Source: Gordionus sp. m RMFG-2023 (Eukaryota > Nematomorpha > Gordioida > Chordodea > Parachordodidae). Taken from it: a stretch of DNA of 64,000 nt. Of the stretch, positions 22,961 through 35,404 are shown in pieces; within the stretch, counting starts at the first letter, position 1; each line of letters opens with the position of its first letter. The notes under the pieces were generated by a model. It did not search any database, was not told the DNA's origin, and worked only from the letters and a program-made list of their open reading frames with translations. The stretch covers positions 52,615,561-52,679,560 of the forward strand of contig NC_088775.1 in NCBI RefSeq assembly GCF_954871325.1. The letters are read 5' to 3'. The translations under genes and the position numbers were made by a program.

Positions 22961-24329
22961 GGAGATATATTAGTTTAAAATTCTGGTTTGTTACACCCCA
23001 CCTGACGTATTTTTCAGTCAGAGTATTGAAGGGTTAAAAGGAAGTTAAAGGAAAGGAAGAAGAAAGAATGGAAATGAAAAGGAAGAAAAGGGATATATTT
23101 TTTATATTTATTTATGAGATTAATTAATATTTATAATTTATATTCCACTGATTAAAGTCTCTAACATCGTATGTATCGTTCAAGAATTCCTCCCATATCA
23201 ATGTAGCGTTAGATCCGCATATTTATAAATCATCATTATCTCATACACATTACAACCAGAATAAAAATTACATACCTAAAGAAGGCCTTTTAACCCCCAA
23301 AATTAGCTCGGCCTTCCATTGCAGACTTCAAAATTACATCACGATTGCCAAAAAAACTTTATTGGAATTGAAAACATTCAAAACAGTAAATTTCTTTATT
23401 ACTATTATAAAAAAAATTCTAATTTTTAAAAATTAAATTTAAAATGATTAAAGGAGATTTGGTTGGTGTTTATAGTCCACTCACCTCCGCTAATTTAAAA
23501 ACATTAATATTAAATAAACAATCTTTCATTCACTTTTCTTATTCTTGTTTACATTGGTTAAAGCTTTACGAAGAAATTATTTAAAAGTTTTAAAAATTAA
23601 ATTTTTGGGGTAATTTGAATTTTACCTTGATCCTTCTCCTTCTCAAGTACCCACTCTATTTTTTTAGAACAGATTTATAGAAATTTAAAAAAAATTGATT
23701 GCAGAATAGAATGTTATACTTATTTCAAATTTACAAACAAAATATCATAGGACTTTTAGCTTCATTTGTTCCTTATATAAGAAAAAATGTATGGGTTTTT
23801 TTTCCTCTTTGGACATTTTGTCACTTCGTATTTATTTTCATATAAAACTCAAAGAATACCTAAAAACATTAACCAGAAAATAGTTGTTCAATAAATCAAT
23901 ATCTCTATCAAAGTAAAAGGTATGATAAATGGACTGAACATGGAAAAAACATTCATCCCTCCACTTTGATGAGGCTAAAAAAATATGAAGTTGTAATAGC
24001 ATTCATATATAATTCATATATTTTGACGAGAATAGTAGGTGAGCCATTTCTATTTTAATTAAATGTAAAAAAAATTTCTACCATTATTTTTAAATTTAAA
24101 GGATATAAAACTTAATTCAAGATAGCAAAACCAAGTAATGGTGGGAATAGAGCATAAAATATTTAAATTTTTGTTATGTGATTTACTTACATGTTATAAG
24201 TTGATTTTTAAAGTATACAGAAATGGTACAATATATCCTTTGATGGTGATGTCATAAATATTAAAGAAGAAGTAGGGAGACCGGGGAGCATGCGAGCCCG
24301 AAAAGGCAAACGTCAATAAAATTAAAACT
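22961..24329. other. AT-rich spacer with a purine-rich patch
   Basis: 22993-23027 carries the reverse complement of the 13093 motif. 23030-23095 is almost all purine (GGAAG/GAAAGG units). The rest is AT-rich; I see no gene. Confidence 0.4.
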
Positions 24330-24545
24330 AGAGATTTGCAAAGTTAGGTCCGGCCCGTACCCGGCCCGAGTCCGGCCCCTCGGGCCTAATTCTATTTAAA
24401 TAAATCGGGTTTGGGCCGGGCCTAATATTTAAAAAAAACTTCGGGGGTCGGGTTGACTTTGGAATTTTTTTTAAATATATCTAAATTTATCAATTTTATA
24501 TTGAATTTTTTATGTCAAATAAAAATATTTGATTTTATTTTGATA
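24330..24545. mobile_element. cggcccg-rich MITE (hAT type)
   Basis: Begins TAGAGATTTGCAAAGT and continues with repeated CGGCCC/GGGCC units (GTCCGGCCCGTACCCGGCCC). It then turns AT-rich with ATATATCTAAATTTAT, a phrase also found in the related copy at 50660-50690. The tip resembles those at 31885, 49250 and 50527. It lies at the 3' broken end of LINE-B and may have interrupted it. The far end is not defined. Confidence 0.55.
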
Positions 24546-25440
24546 TAGGGGCATAGTTGGTTTAATTATATCTTGGAGATAAATGTCTCGAAAGCCATCG
24601 ATGCCTCCTGAAGAATCTTTTTTGAATGTCTTTATTGCTTCCAATATTTCTCTCGGTTAGTGGAATGGGATTATTAGATAGTGGAAGGATGATTTGTGAA
24701 AAATCTTGAGGATGTTTAGATTGCATGGCCATGAGAGTTATATCATTATTGGAGGCCATAGTATCGTTTGAACAGGCTATGTTGATAGCTGAATTTACAT
24801 AGCATAGGTTTATTTTACTTTCAATAAGCTTGGCCTTTTTTTTATCTATTAAACTTATTGAAAGAATGTGGAGGTTGCTTGGGAATATCAAAGTAACTAT
24901 TATCATTTGAATTTAATGTTTTTTTGATGCTTTGTGTTAAGTTTGATGATGTTGGAAGATGTAGATTTAAATATATAACTGATAATAATTTAATCCAATT
25001 ATCTAAGCTTTTAATATTTTTATTTATGGTGGTTAAAATAGCTAAAAATTTTGTGAAAATATAATTCTGGCACCTTTTGGTATACGAGCTATTGTGGGGG
25101 GGAAGGGGGGGGTGTCTTTCTTTCATAAATTTTTCTAGCCATTCTTGTGCTTCAGCAATAAAGGTTGAATTAGTGTTATTTTCTGGGCACGAAGATATAG
25201 TTAAAGGGATTGTTTCTGTGTTGAAGGTATTGTTGGAGCTTGATGTTGTAGTAGGTATTGGTTCCAAATTAATACTATTAATAAGAGCAGGATAAGAAGG
25301 AGGCATAACAGGTTCATTGTTGTTAAAGACAGCACCTGATGAAGGGCATCTGTTGGCTCGTTTACCATGACAAATAATTTTATTTCCTTTTGTTAAGGAA
25401 ACATTCTTAAGGCATGTGGGACATATCACCATGGTTCATA
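24540..25440 (-). pseudogene. LINE-B, 5' coding part
   Basis: The main frame starts at an ATG (25432, context CCATGG on the plus strand) and runs 196 codons to 24842. It has an N-terminal finger-like CPTCLKN with later C and H (KIICHGKRANRC), a Ser/Thr/Pro-rich linker, and a helix-rich region. A -1-type overlap leads into 24562-24906, which reads SNDTMASNNDITLMAMQSKHPQDF and so matches the 'LSS.D.iAp...TL..L..KHP' block before RT. Then, in another frame, comes SSGGIDGFRDIYLQDIIKP. The RT itself is absent. The finger resembles CNACHRNITLK at the 5' end of LINE-A (about 43020), so this is the same family. Encoded protein if intact: the single-ORF polyprotein of a non-LTR retrotransposon. Confidence 0.75.
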
Positions 25441-26660
25441 TTATTGTTATGTATGATTATGTTTAAAGGTTACTTTATATTGAAGATTCTTGATATACAA
25501 AACAAAACTTATCTAAGATTCAATCAGGGACAGCTGGTGGTTTGATGAATTATAAAATTATGTTGTTGTTTAATTAAACTTGATTTATATCTTTTAACTT
25601 GTTTTCTTCATAATGGTTAGCTTATTAAATTTATTAATATAATTATTTCTTTCTAATATGATTTCTTACCATATTCGAATTTCAATAAGCAAAAATAAAT
25701 TTTAAAAATAACGCTCAAAAAGCTCATATGAACCTCTGAAAAGTAGCCCCAGACCCTCAATATCTTAAATATTAATTTTATGGTAGCTTTAACATATTTT
25801 TTGTTTAAATAAAGAATAATTTTATATAGAATAGGGTTAATCTTTTATATAATATAGTTGTTGGATAATTACAACCTTTATTATATTTGTTAATTTAAAA
25901 AAGTTACTCTAGGTTATAAATCATATATTGTGTTATAAAAATTTTACATATGATCTGATATTGAAAAAAATAATAGCCGCATTTATACATATTTGGTAAA
26001 AAAAATTAACCATTAGAGTTGAATACTCTAGAGAAAACCTCTAGGCACATAAGAACCTTGGGCTATAAGATCCCGGTCTCTTTTAAAGAGCAAGATTAAG
26101 CTAATTAAATCACGACATCAAAGCATGATGAAAAATCTTCTTCTTATTAATTTATGAATTTTATCAATGGGAATTATTTACAATTAGATATTGCTATTAT
26201 TATAAACGTTTGCACTTTATTTCTTTTATCTAAATGATTAATTTAATTTTCTTGCAATTTTAATTTTTAAAATATTTATATATTTTTTAAATATTTTATA
26301 CCATTTTGTAGGTATTTTTAATTTCCTAAAATAAAATATCACGGTAGAACATATATAATATCAGAATGATCAGAAATGTAACATTGAAGTTCTTTCGATT
26401 TCTGTTTTTACCTTCAGGCTTTAATTTTCTCTTTTTATTATGCATCCTTAAGCTTAGAATTTTTTTCACTCATATATTTTTGTTTATTCCATGATCTCGT
26501 TCACATATCACCTCTCACAATTTAATTATATATATATTTTATTGAATTTCATCAAGGTGGATTTTCTCCCTTTATTTCATTTTCAATTTCCAATTTATAT
26601 CATCCCTATTATGTGCCAAACTATTATATATCGTTTTTAACTCAAGTTCTTCATCTTCTT
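25441..26660. other. AT-rich spacer with a cluster of small hairpins
   Basis: No gene. At 26009-26105 several short stem-loops follow each other: AGAGTTGAATACTCT, CTAGAGAAAACCTCTAG and CTCTTTTAAAGAG. The remainder is AT-rich. Confidence 0.35.
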
Positions 26661-26699
26661 TAATTTAGTTAATATATTCTCGTTGCAATTATTATTTAA

Positions 26700-28150
26700 G
26701 ACTTCAGGCAACTCCTGATTTGTCACAAAATTCCGAAATAGTATTTACCAATTATATATAAATTTCCTTGTGAGCCTTTGATTCATCTCTAAATATACAA
26801 ACTTTATATTTTCCAGAATTTCAAAAATATTATTTTTTACAATTTCCCTTTTAAAATTTACAGGAGCTTTATTTTCCATAATTTCATTTTTCTGGTTATA
26901 AAAATCTCTAATTATTTTAGGCGTTGCTGATATTACATATTCCTTTTAACTTCAAGATTGGTGTATTATAATTTTTAACATCTACACATCCGTTAAATCA
27001 TTCTTATATATCGGATAATTATATTTTCATTTTCCCTCTTTTCAAATTTTATTTTATTATCATACTCTAATTTATTATTAGTTAACATATCATTAATTTG
27101 ATCATAAGGTTTTCCAGATGTATTAATCTTTATTTTTTTCCATTTCGCCAACATATCTGGGCTATCTACTGCATAATGTACAATAATATTTTGGCATTTA
27201 AATGTTATATCCAATGCATTCTGTCATATGTTTCTTATTCATTGTCTCTAGCTGGTAAACTTCTTATATTCATATTCAGTACTATGTATTAACCGCTAAT
27301 GTTTTTACTTGTTCATAACATTTGCTCTGGCTCTGTCCCATTTTCCAATTTTTCACAATATGCTATACTAGATGCATCTTCTACTAATATAATGGTTAAC
27401 AATTCTCTAAACTGAGACCCATACTTCCACTTTTACAACTAATTTGCGGCGCTCTCATCTGAGTTACTGCATTATTACAACTCTCACTGATGTGTCCATA
27501 TTCTCCACAAGTATAACATGGTCAACTCTTTCCCATTCCAACTGATTAACCCATTTTATTTTCCTCTCCGTACATATTCCTTAAACCATTTTCTCCTTGA
27601 TTTCTATTATTATTCAGGGTCCTTGGTTTTGGGTATGCGCTGCATTTTTATTTCTTGACTCATGAATTACTATTGTCTCTTATAATTTTTAACCTGCAAT
27701 TTCAGTTCTTCTCTTTTTTCTAATTCTAATTTTCCTTACAATTTTTCTTTTTTCCTTTTCATCCCTTTTTTCCCTTTCATTTATTTCCATTTCAATCTTT
27801 CCAATTCCACTTCTTCTCTAAATTTTATTTCTTCCATTTCCTTCTCACTCTTTCCAATTCCCAATCTTATGTTTCCATTTTTACCAATTTATTATTTATA
27901 ATTTTTATTTTTTTCCCTTCATAGCTCTAATGATACCTACTTCATTAATTTAAATTTTTTTCCTCCTTTATCTCTAATGTCATTATTTACAATTTCCATT
28001 TTTCAGTATCACTAATGATATTATCTTTTTTTCTATATCGCTAATGATATTTTTTTTTAATATTTCCATTAACTTTCTTTAAATTTAATCATATCATTAA
28101 TTATTTTTTCCTTTTCTCCCACATGTTTTTCTTATATATTTTTTTAATTC
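26700..28150 (-). mobile_element. Gag/protease-like relic with CCHC knuckle
   Basis: On the minus strand a Lys/Glu-rich, coiled-coil-like region (28100 to 27620, seen as a pyrimidine-rich plus strand) precedes a clear CCHC zinc knuckle, CYTCGEYGHISESC (about 27479-27521). Downstream pieces such as 26993-27214 (ITFKCQNIIVHYAVDSPDML) could be protease and linker. The layout fits the 5' half of an LTR-retrotransposon. No LTRs were found. It is old, with many breaks, and its family is uncertain. Confidence 0.5.
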
Positions 28151-29132
28151 ATTTTTCCTCCATATTGTATAAACTACCCCGATAAGCAAAATTCATATTC
28201 ATCGTAAGAAATTATTCACATGAATTTGGTTACCATATTCTATATATTTTTAAACTTTAATAGTGTTTGTGATTAAACCTATTCGTTAATTAACTTTAAA
28301 TTGTTTTTATATTTTAATTTTTATTCATTTTTATCGCCGTTCTTTCTAATTGGTATTTTTATATTTTTTATTTCAATTTTTATTTATTTTAATTTTTATA
28401 ACATATACTAAAAAGAATTTTTAGAAAGTTTATTAATATTTTTACAAGAAAATGTATGCAAGTAGTTAAGGATACAATAAATATAACAAACTAATTATGG
28501 ATAAAAATACCATTACGTAATAATACATTTAACTACTGAAATATTTTGCTTCTATATTTAGAATTATTTATTTTCTAAATTTGGGATCTTATAATCAGGG
28601 CATTGGTTGTGAACATATTTTAATTTCAAGTGTCTTTCCTAATGTCTTAACGGCGCTAAATACCAAGATTATTGTGACGCGATTTTATTTCATTAAGATC
28701 CCAATAAATTTATATAATATATATCGTATAATTTTTATCGATATTTCTTATTTATATACCCCTAAAATTATTTAAACAAAGTAGAATTAACCCAGAAACA
28801 TGAAAATAATTTTATAAACAATAAAATAATATAACATACAAACCAAAATTAGCTGGTAAGTGAAATTAATGAATTAAGATTTCATGATCGTAATATATTA
28901 TCCACACATACCATAAACACTTCTAAACAAATTTTAAATATTTTTCATAACAATAAGCTAGCCCAATTCTGATCACCGTAGCTATAAGTACGCTTAGCTT
29001 TTCAAAGCCTAAATTAATCAAGACACACCTAAAGTCCTGCATGCCCGAAAATCGAATCATTGCCCTAATACGCGTAGTCATTAATTTTCTACGAGGAGGG
29101 GAGATAATTTTTTTATATTGTTTTTTGGAGCT
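28151..29132. other. AT-rich spacer
   Basis: Nothing supportable. 28970-29095 is a little less AT-rich without a recognisable feature. Confidence 0.35.
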
Positions 29133-29261
29133 TATAAAAATTCAATAGAACTAATCATATAAAATTTTTTAGAACTAATCATCATATAAAATTTATTAGA
29201 ACTAATCATCATAAAATTTATTAGAACTAATCATCATAAAATTTATTAGAACCAATCATAT
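29133..29261. repeat. ~25-bp tandem repeat
   Basis: Four to five copies of AGAACTAATCATCATAAAAT-type units with small length changes. No coding meaning is apparent. Confidence 0.85.
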
Positions 29262-29781
29262 TTGAAAATATGATAATTTCAAACACAAATAATAAAATAA
29301 TATAAAATATTAAGAGCAAATATAATACGGTTAAAATCATAGCTATAAAAACCGATATTTAAATCACAAAAAAATATAAAATTAAACATTTTATAATGAT
29401 TTAAAAAGAGTCAAAATAGTTCATAAATGAAAATTTAATCTTTTGTTCGATTGAGCCATATATATCTCGGTGAGGAAAGCTAGTTTATTCAATCAATTTT
29501 AAGATATCATACTTTTGATATAGGTATTTATTCTCTGTAATGAATATATTTGGAAAACTTATAAAATATATATTAAAGTAAATATATTTGAAAAACTTAT
29601 AAAATATATTAAAGTTTTCCTTTCCTGCAATGCTTTCTTTCGCTGTATTTCTTGTAGGATTATCTGCAAATGAATCTTTCATACCTTTTAAATTCTGAAA
29701 TTATTGGCCTTAAGATACATTTATATCCTCAGATCAGAGGGAGTTATAAAATAAATTATTTGTAAATTGCATAGTGCCATT
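29262..29781. other. AT-rich spacer
   Basis: Contains a short direct repeat (AAAACTTATAAAATATAT, at about 29553 and 29593). No gene. Confidence 0.35.
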
Positions 29782-30297
29782 CAGGGCTTCGAGCAGAACC
29801 AAACCAATATAAGGAAAATATAAAAAGAGCGGAACTGTTATAAATATTTTACACATGTTCATAACGGTTTTAAAAATAATTAATTTGAAATTATTAACTT
29901 TAATTTAAAATTTCCTTGGGACAATTTAAATTCGTGATTATTTTTCAAATTAAAATTTTTTATACAATTAAATCCCCATTATTTTCATATCATTCAACGC
30001 CAAGATTATTGTTTTTACTTTATAATTTAATAGAGATTAAATTATAGACAATAAATATCTTCGTGGCTAAAATAAATGAGGAATTATAAAAATATAAACT
30101 AAAATGATTTTTCTCTAAGATTAATATATATATAGTTTATAATTAGTTTATTTAATAAATCAAATTTATAAAAACCGGAACGAACCAAAAAGAACAGTTA
30201 TAAATTCTAAACCGAACCGAAATGACAAAACCTTTATAAAATTTTAAATTAAAAACCGAAACAAACCGGACCGCTATGATTAACGGTTCGAAACCTT
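29782..30297. mobile_element. Non-autonomous hAT with 'aaccgaacc' ends
   Basis: The left tip CAGGGCTTCGAGCAGAACC and the right tip, inverted, AAGGTTTCGAACCG resemble each other. Subterminal ACCGAACCGAAA, CCGGAACGAACC and AAACCGGACCG units are repeated near the right end. The interior is AT-rich with no transposase. No matching 8-bp TSD was visible. Confidence 0.55.
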
Positions 30298-30903
30298 AAA
30301 TTTGATAAAGCATAAATCGTTCATTGATTTAAGTCAAAATTAAATCCAAAAGTGGAATAAAAATTTTTATTTTATAATGATCCTCAATTAAAACAAAGAT
30401 AATATTGATACAATTTGTATCAGTAAAATTGACGCTTGTGAATCTCAAAATTATATAATTTCGCTTTCACCTCAACAATCATATAAATCTCGAGAAATTC
30501 CAGGTCGATATTATTTCTTGGTATTCTAAGTTGTAATTATATAATATTAGAGAATCTCATAACTTCAGGCAAATACATTTTTTAAAAAAATATTGCATAA
30601 AATTGTTGTGTAATGAATAATTTATTAATATATTCGAATGAAATAAATCGGCTGTCATATTAAATCTAATAATGTATAAGCTTTCGATAAAATATGTGTT
30701 TCAGATGATTCTGTTTCCCCAAGGGAATACAAAATAGGCTCTTCTAGATCCAAAAAATGCTCTAACAGCTCAATGTCCAAGGTTCCATCTTGTCGTACTG
30801 GCTTTTTGCAATTTCAAGTCTCAGAAATAATTATATACAGCAAATTTTGTCTATTTAGATATCTGAACATTTTATTTACTCTATTAATTTTAACCTTTTA
30901 CTA
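30298..30903. other. AT-rich spacer
   Basis: No gene seen. The left TSD of the next element occupies 30896-30903. Confidence 0.4.
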
Positions 30904-31195
30904 CATTGGCGTACGCAGCGGGGGGGGGGGGGGGAATGCAGATGCCAGATATATTTTTCAAAAATATTATTGTTTATATTAATTTATATGTTAATATTTA
31001 TTCGTATCTCATATTAATATATATTTAATTACATTTATTAACACATTTATCTACTAATAATTTCGATTTCAAGTTTTCCGGCGTAATATATATTTATTAT
31101 TTTCAAATTTTTAGTGGCGTAATATTTATCTACCATTTTCAAATTTCTAGTCAAATAATTATTATTTCTGAAACTTCTTGTCCAACAGGGAAAAA

Positions 31196-32270
31196 GAAAT
31201 TGCAGCCTTGTCCAACGAGATAGAGTCTTTATATCAAGCAGTAACAGCTTTTAAGGAGTTAGAAGAGCCAATTATTTGCTATTACTGAAATATGACAATG
31301 GCCTGAAAGAAATATTTCCTTAGAAGCAAGAAAATTATTGGATTCAATGCTTATTCCAAATTTTATTTCTCATTAGAATGTAATATTTAATTATACAACT
31401 ATTTTAAATATTACTTTTCAAAAACATGACATTGACTTGATTAAGAAGATGAGAATAACTTAGAGCATTTTATCAGAACTCAAGGAAATTAGGGCTAATG
31501 TTGATGAAGAATTTCATATTTTATTGTTGAGTCAAAAGCTGAGCTATACGTGTTTAATATTTGTCTCCCTCGACTTGTAGCAAGGCAAGCTCATCGTTAA
31601 AACATTAATATAGGATAGTATATCTTAAATATAGATACATTTATAACGCAAATAAATGAATTTTTAATTCATAAGCACCACTTACTAATTTGCAAATATT
31701 ACTCCCACAAAAGCCTTCCCAACCTTTTTTAGATGGTGATAGAAAAAAAAATATTTGTTAGATTTTTATTATGAAGATGTTTCAAACACATTTTAGATTA
31801 AATTCCCAATGTATTAAAAGGGTTTATAAACTCTTCCCATTAGTAAACTAATAAGAGAACATTCTCTTTTTTAAGAAGAATAACAGAGGCCTGCAGAAGT
31901 ACCATTTGCAGGGTACGGCCCGGATTTTTTTAAAGATTTTTTACGGCCCGGCCTGGGTTTTTTTTAAAAAATTTTCAGGCTTGGCCCTGTTTAGGCTCGA
32001 CTCGACTTTTTTAAAAAAATTGCAGGCCCGGCCCGGCTTTTTTTAAAATGAAATTTTCAGGCCCGGCTTGGGTGTTTTTTTTAAAAATTTCGGGCCCGGC
32101 CCGGGTATATTTAAAAAAATTAAAATACTGTCCAGCACGGGGGGCCGGGTCAGTTCTCTGAAAAACATACCAAGAAGTACAACTTCTGAAAGTAGATTGA
32201 AAGGTTTGGATCTTTTGAGTATTCATAGGCATTTGACGACAAGCAAGGATGAGATAATTGAAAATTAGCT
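31196..32270 (+). pseudogene. hAT (DUF4371/ZMYM-like) transposase C-terminal relic
   Basis: Fragments in order: KEIAALSNEIESLYQAVTAF, CLPRLVARQAHR, a FPNVLKGF..TFSFLRRI dimerisation segment, then RSTTSESRLKGLDLLSIHRH, which continues beyond the nested MITE. The dimerisation segment matches the family's 'FPNIY..L..LPVS.A..ERSFS.LRRIK.YLRSTM...RL..LALL.IHRD'. Stops and frame changes show it no longer codes. The N-terminal TTF-type finger and first catalytic Asp are absent. Confidence 0.75.
31885..32160. mobile_element. cggcccg-rich MITE nested in composite hAT A
   Basis: The tips are CAGAGGCCTGCAG and, inverted, CAGAGAACTGACC. The body is a run of ~25-45-bp units, each a GGCCCGG/GCCGGGC core plus a poly-T/A stretch (TTTTTTTAAAAAATTT). 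It interrupts the hAT coding sequence between LRRI and RSTTSES. The same insertion is present in copy B (55987-56283). Confidence 0.8.
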
Positions 32271-32543
32271 CAATCACAACGAAGATTGGATTTTAATGCA
32301 ATTATTCCTAAGAAACCTTTTGTGTAAAGGCAAAAATTCAAATTTCTATTTTGGGTCATTTAAGTGATTCTTTACATATAATTATTTTATAATTCACATA
32401 AATTTAAAATTGTGTATTAGAAATTGTTATTAGTCCTAATAAATTTATGCTTGATATTTTTAAAAAACAATAATATTTCTTAAAAAATTTATTATCCCCT
32501 CCCCCCCCCCAGACTAATTCCTGCGTACGCGCCTGTTTTACTA

Positions 32544-32947
32544 ATATTTAAAAAAGAAAATAACCTATGAAGCCCTTTTATATTTTTTCAAAAATTCTTG
32601 ATGGGCAGGGGATTTCTCCTCATCTCCTATCCGTTATTAATATATTATAAATCAAAGATTATTATTTTAAGCATCCCATAAAGGACTAATTTTTTAAATA
32701 AGACATTATTTACTATATGTCTGTTAATTAAATTTGCAACCAAGAGCTCTAAAGGGACTGGGATAGTAAATTGTAGGGATCGTGAAGATATTGGACTGCT
32801 TCAATTTTTCTTTGTAAAGTCCAACTATAGAAATAAAAATTATCATTTTTCATTTCTATCTTTTATACTAATGTTATATATAATGTAATAATAAATAAAT
32901 GGTAATGCTTTTAAATGGAAATTTAAATAATCTGTTTTTCACAAATT
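32544..32947. other. AT-rich spacer
   Basis: No gene or repeat recognised. Confidence 0.35.
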
Positions 32948-33648
32948 ATTAGGCCTCTATGCAAAAGCGAATCGAATAGTGCATTATTCGTATTTGATTC
33001 CTTTAAATGAATCTAATAATTTAATATTCTTATTCGTGCTAATGATAAAATTTACTATCTGTATTCGATTCAAATAATTTGCTATTTTAAAATATTATAA
33101 AAAATTCATTCGAAAATATATTGAAAGAATTTTTTGAAATATAATAATAATCTGACGATAAAGAACATGTGATCTGAACAAGATGTTATTGAAATGCACA
33201 TTTCAATGAGTTTTTCTTAATGTTTCTTCTTTATGAGACATGTATAATTTTGACAGAAAATTGGTCTCAACTAAGAAAAGCTTTCCACAAGCAGTTGATG
33301 AATATCTTGTTATTTATTACCTGTCAGATTAATAGTTTATCAATAGAAATGACCCGAATAATGCGATTCTATTCTAAAAAAAAGGGCGTGTGAATTTTAA
33401 ATTATATTCGGATGAAATAAATAGATTTTTTTGTTCGATAATATTGCATATTTTATAAGTTTAATTAAAAATCAAAAGAATATAAGATAAACCAGCCATT
33501 AATATAATTTTAGAATATAGTGCAAGCCAGCGGGTTAAACTAAATTTTTAGATAAAAGACGGGTTATAAAAAACCATGAATAGAGGCGGGTTAAAAAATT
33601 ATTAAACAATGCTAAATCCCGTCCATTGCAGACCTCTAGTCTAGAGAA
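32948..33648. mobile_element. Possible non-autonomous hAT, 'gaatcgaata' type
   Basis: The left tip AGGCCTCTATGCAAAAGCGA and the right tip, inverted, TAGAGGTCTGCAATGGACG are similar. Left subterminal repeats are GAATCGAATA/TATTCGATTC, and right ones GCGGGTTA/GACGGG. The two ends are not strongly alike, so these could be two elements side by side. No transposase and no TSD were found. Confidence 0.4.
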
Positions 33649-33654
33649 ATCTAC

Positions 33655-33800
33655 AAACATTGTGCAGATACATTAAATCTTGTGGTACAAGATTTATTTA
33701 ATACCATTGCGAAAATTCATGATTTTATAATATTAATGAAAGATTTATTCTCTTGTTCGAAATTCTCTCAAAAGCATGGAGATATTTTGTTTCGCCCAAA
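33655..33800 (+). pseudogene. hAT transposase core fragment
   Basis: Reads CADTLNLVVQDLFNTIAKI and then FIILMKDLFSCSKFSQKHGD, the equivalent of the 'C.AH.LNL...D....i......ff...' segment of DUF4371-type hAT transposases. It then stops. It is outside any element whose ends I can define and is close to the insertion site of MULE-2. Confidence 0.5.
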
Positions 33801-34225
33801 ATGAAAATGATAGTTCAACTAACGCTGGTGTATGTGAATAATATCTTTAAAATTAATAGAAAGGAATTATAAAATAATCATAAAACTTTAATTAGAAATT
33901 ATAATACATTTACTCGAGAATTTGCTACAAGGGAAAAAAATTTATTACACCAAATAAAGCTTTTCGAAAACTTTTTTAATTCTTAAAAGAATGATAAAAG
34001 AATCATTGAGGAAATAGGAGTTTTAAATGCTGAAATCAAAGTTTTTCATTATATTTTCAAAATGTTAAATAATCCTGATTAAAATTATAGATGATAATTT
34101 TCATTAGTTTTGGAGAGAAATTAATTTAAAGGCGAAGGAATTAAATTTAAAGGAGCTCATATTAATGCGACAAAAAAATGGTCTTTATGATTCGAAAAAG
34201 GCCCTAATTTATAAATTTGGGTAAG

Positions 34226-34480
34226 CGGAAAATAATTCCCCGGAAAAAAAATCCCGGAAAAAAATTCCAGGAAAAAAAATCCCCGGAAATTAATTCCCTG
34301 GAAAAAAAATCCCCGGAAAATAAATTCCCGGAAATTAATTACCCGGAAAAAAAATACCCGGAAAATAATTGCCCGGAAAAAAATTCCCCAGAAAATAATT
34401 TCCAGGTAAATAATTCTCCGGAAAAAAAATCCCCGGAATAAAATTCCCCTGGAAAATAATTCCCCGGAAAAAATTTCCCC
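34226..34480. repeat. Tandem array at left tip of MULE-2
   Basis: About 16 copies of a 13-17-bp unit, CCCCGGAAAATAATT alternating with CCCCGGAAAAAAAAT. Open frames through it on both strands are artefacts of the repeat. Confidence 0.92.
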
Positions 34481-35404
34481 ACTATACATTGAATTGCTAA
34501 TGCATTGCTAAACTGCATTGCTAAAAGGCAATCAATCATTATCAATTATAAATCAATCAAAAATTTATTACGTATATTTTTTTTAATGATAATTTTTTAA
34601 ACTTTTTTTAAAATATATTTAAATCATTTTTTTATTATAAATGAAGAATACTGATTAAATGATATAGTATATAATTTTATTTTTATTTAATATTATTAAT
34701 AAGAAATTTATTTTTCTAGCTTATTAAAACAAATATACATTTTATTCAATTTTAAAAATTAACAAATATATATCCGTAAGAGGGCGTTATATGTTTTAAT
34801 ATGGATCATTTTAGGAAACCGGAATGATGATTGGATAGAATTTTTTTTATATTTGGGTATATATATACATATGAAAAACCTAAAAATTAAAAATTTTTTT
34901 TAGGTTTCTTTGATGTTTAATGAGTAGGTTTAGAATAGTAAAACAATGGAAATTTTTTAAAGTAAATATTGCTGGCGTTATTTATCAAAATCTCTTCATT
35001 TTTGTTTTATACGTGTATATTTACGTGCTAAGCATTATTCTAAAAAATATTTTGAAAATAATTTGATTTGACCGATTGCCGAGCTCAAAACCGATCACTC
35101 ACTAAATATTTGATTGATCAAATTTGCTATTAAGATAAATTGAAAAATGTTGATTTTTTTTTTATGTATCTATAAATACGTATAAAACATAATTCCAAAA
35201 AATATTTTAAAAATATCGTGATTTGACCCGAAAACCGACCGAATGACCAAATACTGCATTGCTGGCGTTATCCATGGAAAAAGCTTCATTTTTGTATTAT
35301 ACGCGTATATATATACGTGCTCAGCATTATCCTAAAAAATATTTTGAAAATAATTTGATTTGACTGATTGCCGAGCTCAAAACCCCACTTACTAAATATT
35401 CGAT

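Larger units (their letters stand above)
30904..32535 (+). mobile_element. Composite hAT element, copy A
   Basis: The tips CATTGGCGTACGCAGC and (inverted) CAGGCGCGTACGCAGG are each followed by a G run. The flanks TTTTACTA (30896-30903 and 32536-32543) are a perfect 8-bp TSD. The interior encodes the C-terminal part of a DUF4371/ZMYM-type hAT transposase: ICLPRLVARQAHR (about 31553-31596), then FPNVLKGF-like and TFSFLRRI, and after a nested cggcccg MITE (31885-32160) RSTTSESRLKGLDLLSIHRH. Copy B (55605-57425) has the same structure and the same nested MITE, but keeps ~125 bp that copy A lacks near 31780. Stops interrupt the frames. Confidence 0.93.

Noticed and set aside
32011-32277. 88-codon ORF across the cggcccg MITE
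   Set aside because: Readout of the repeated GGCCCGG units joined to antisense of the hAT coding sequence.
34157-34545. Repetitive Pro/Lys/Glu-rich and Phe/Ile-rich proteins, and the same at 38617-38883
   Set aside because: They are frames of the CCCCGGAAAATAATT tandem arrays at the MULE-2 tips, open on both strands at once.
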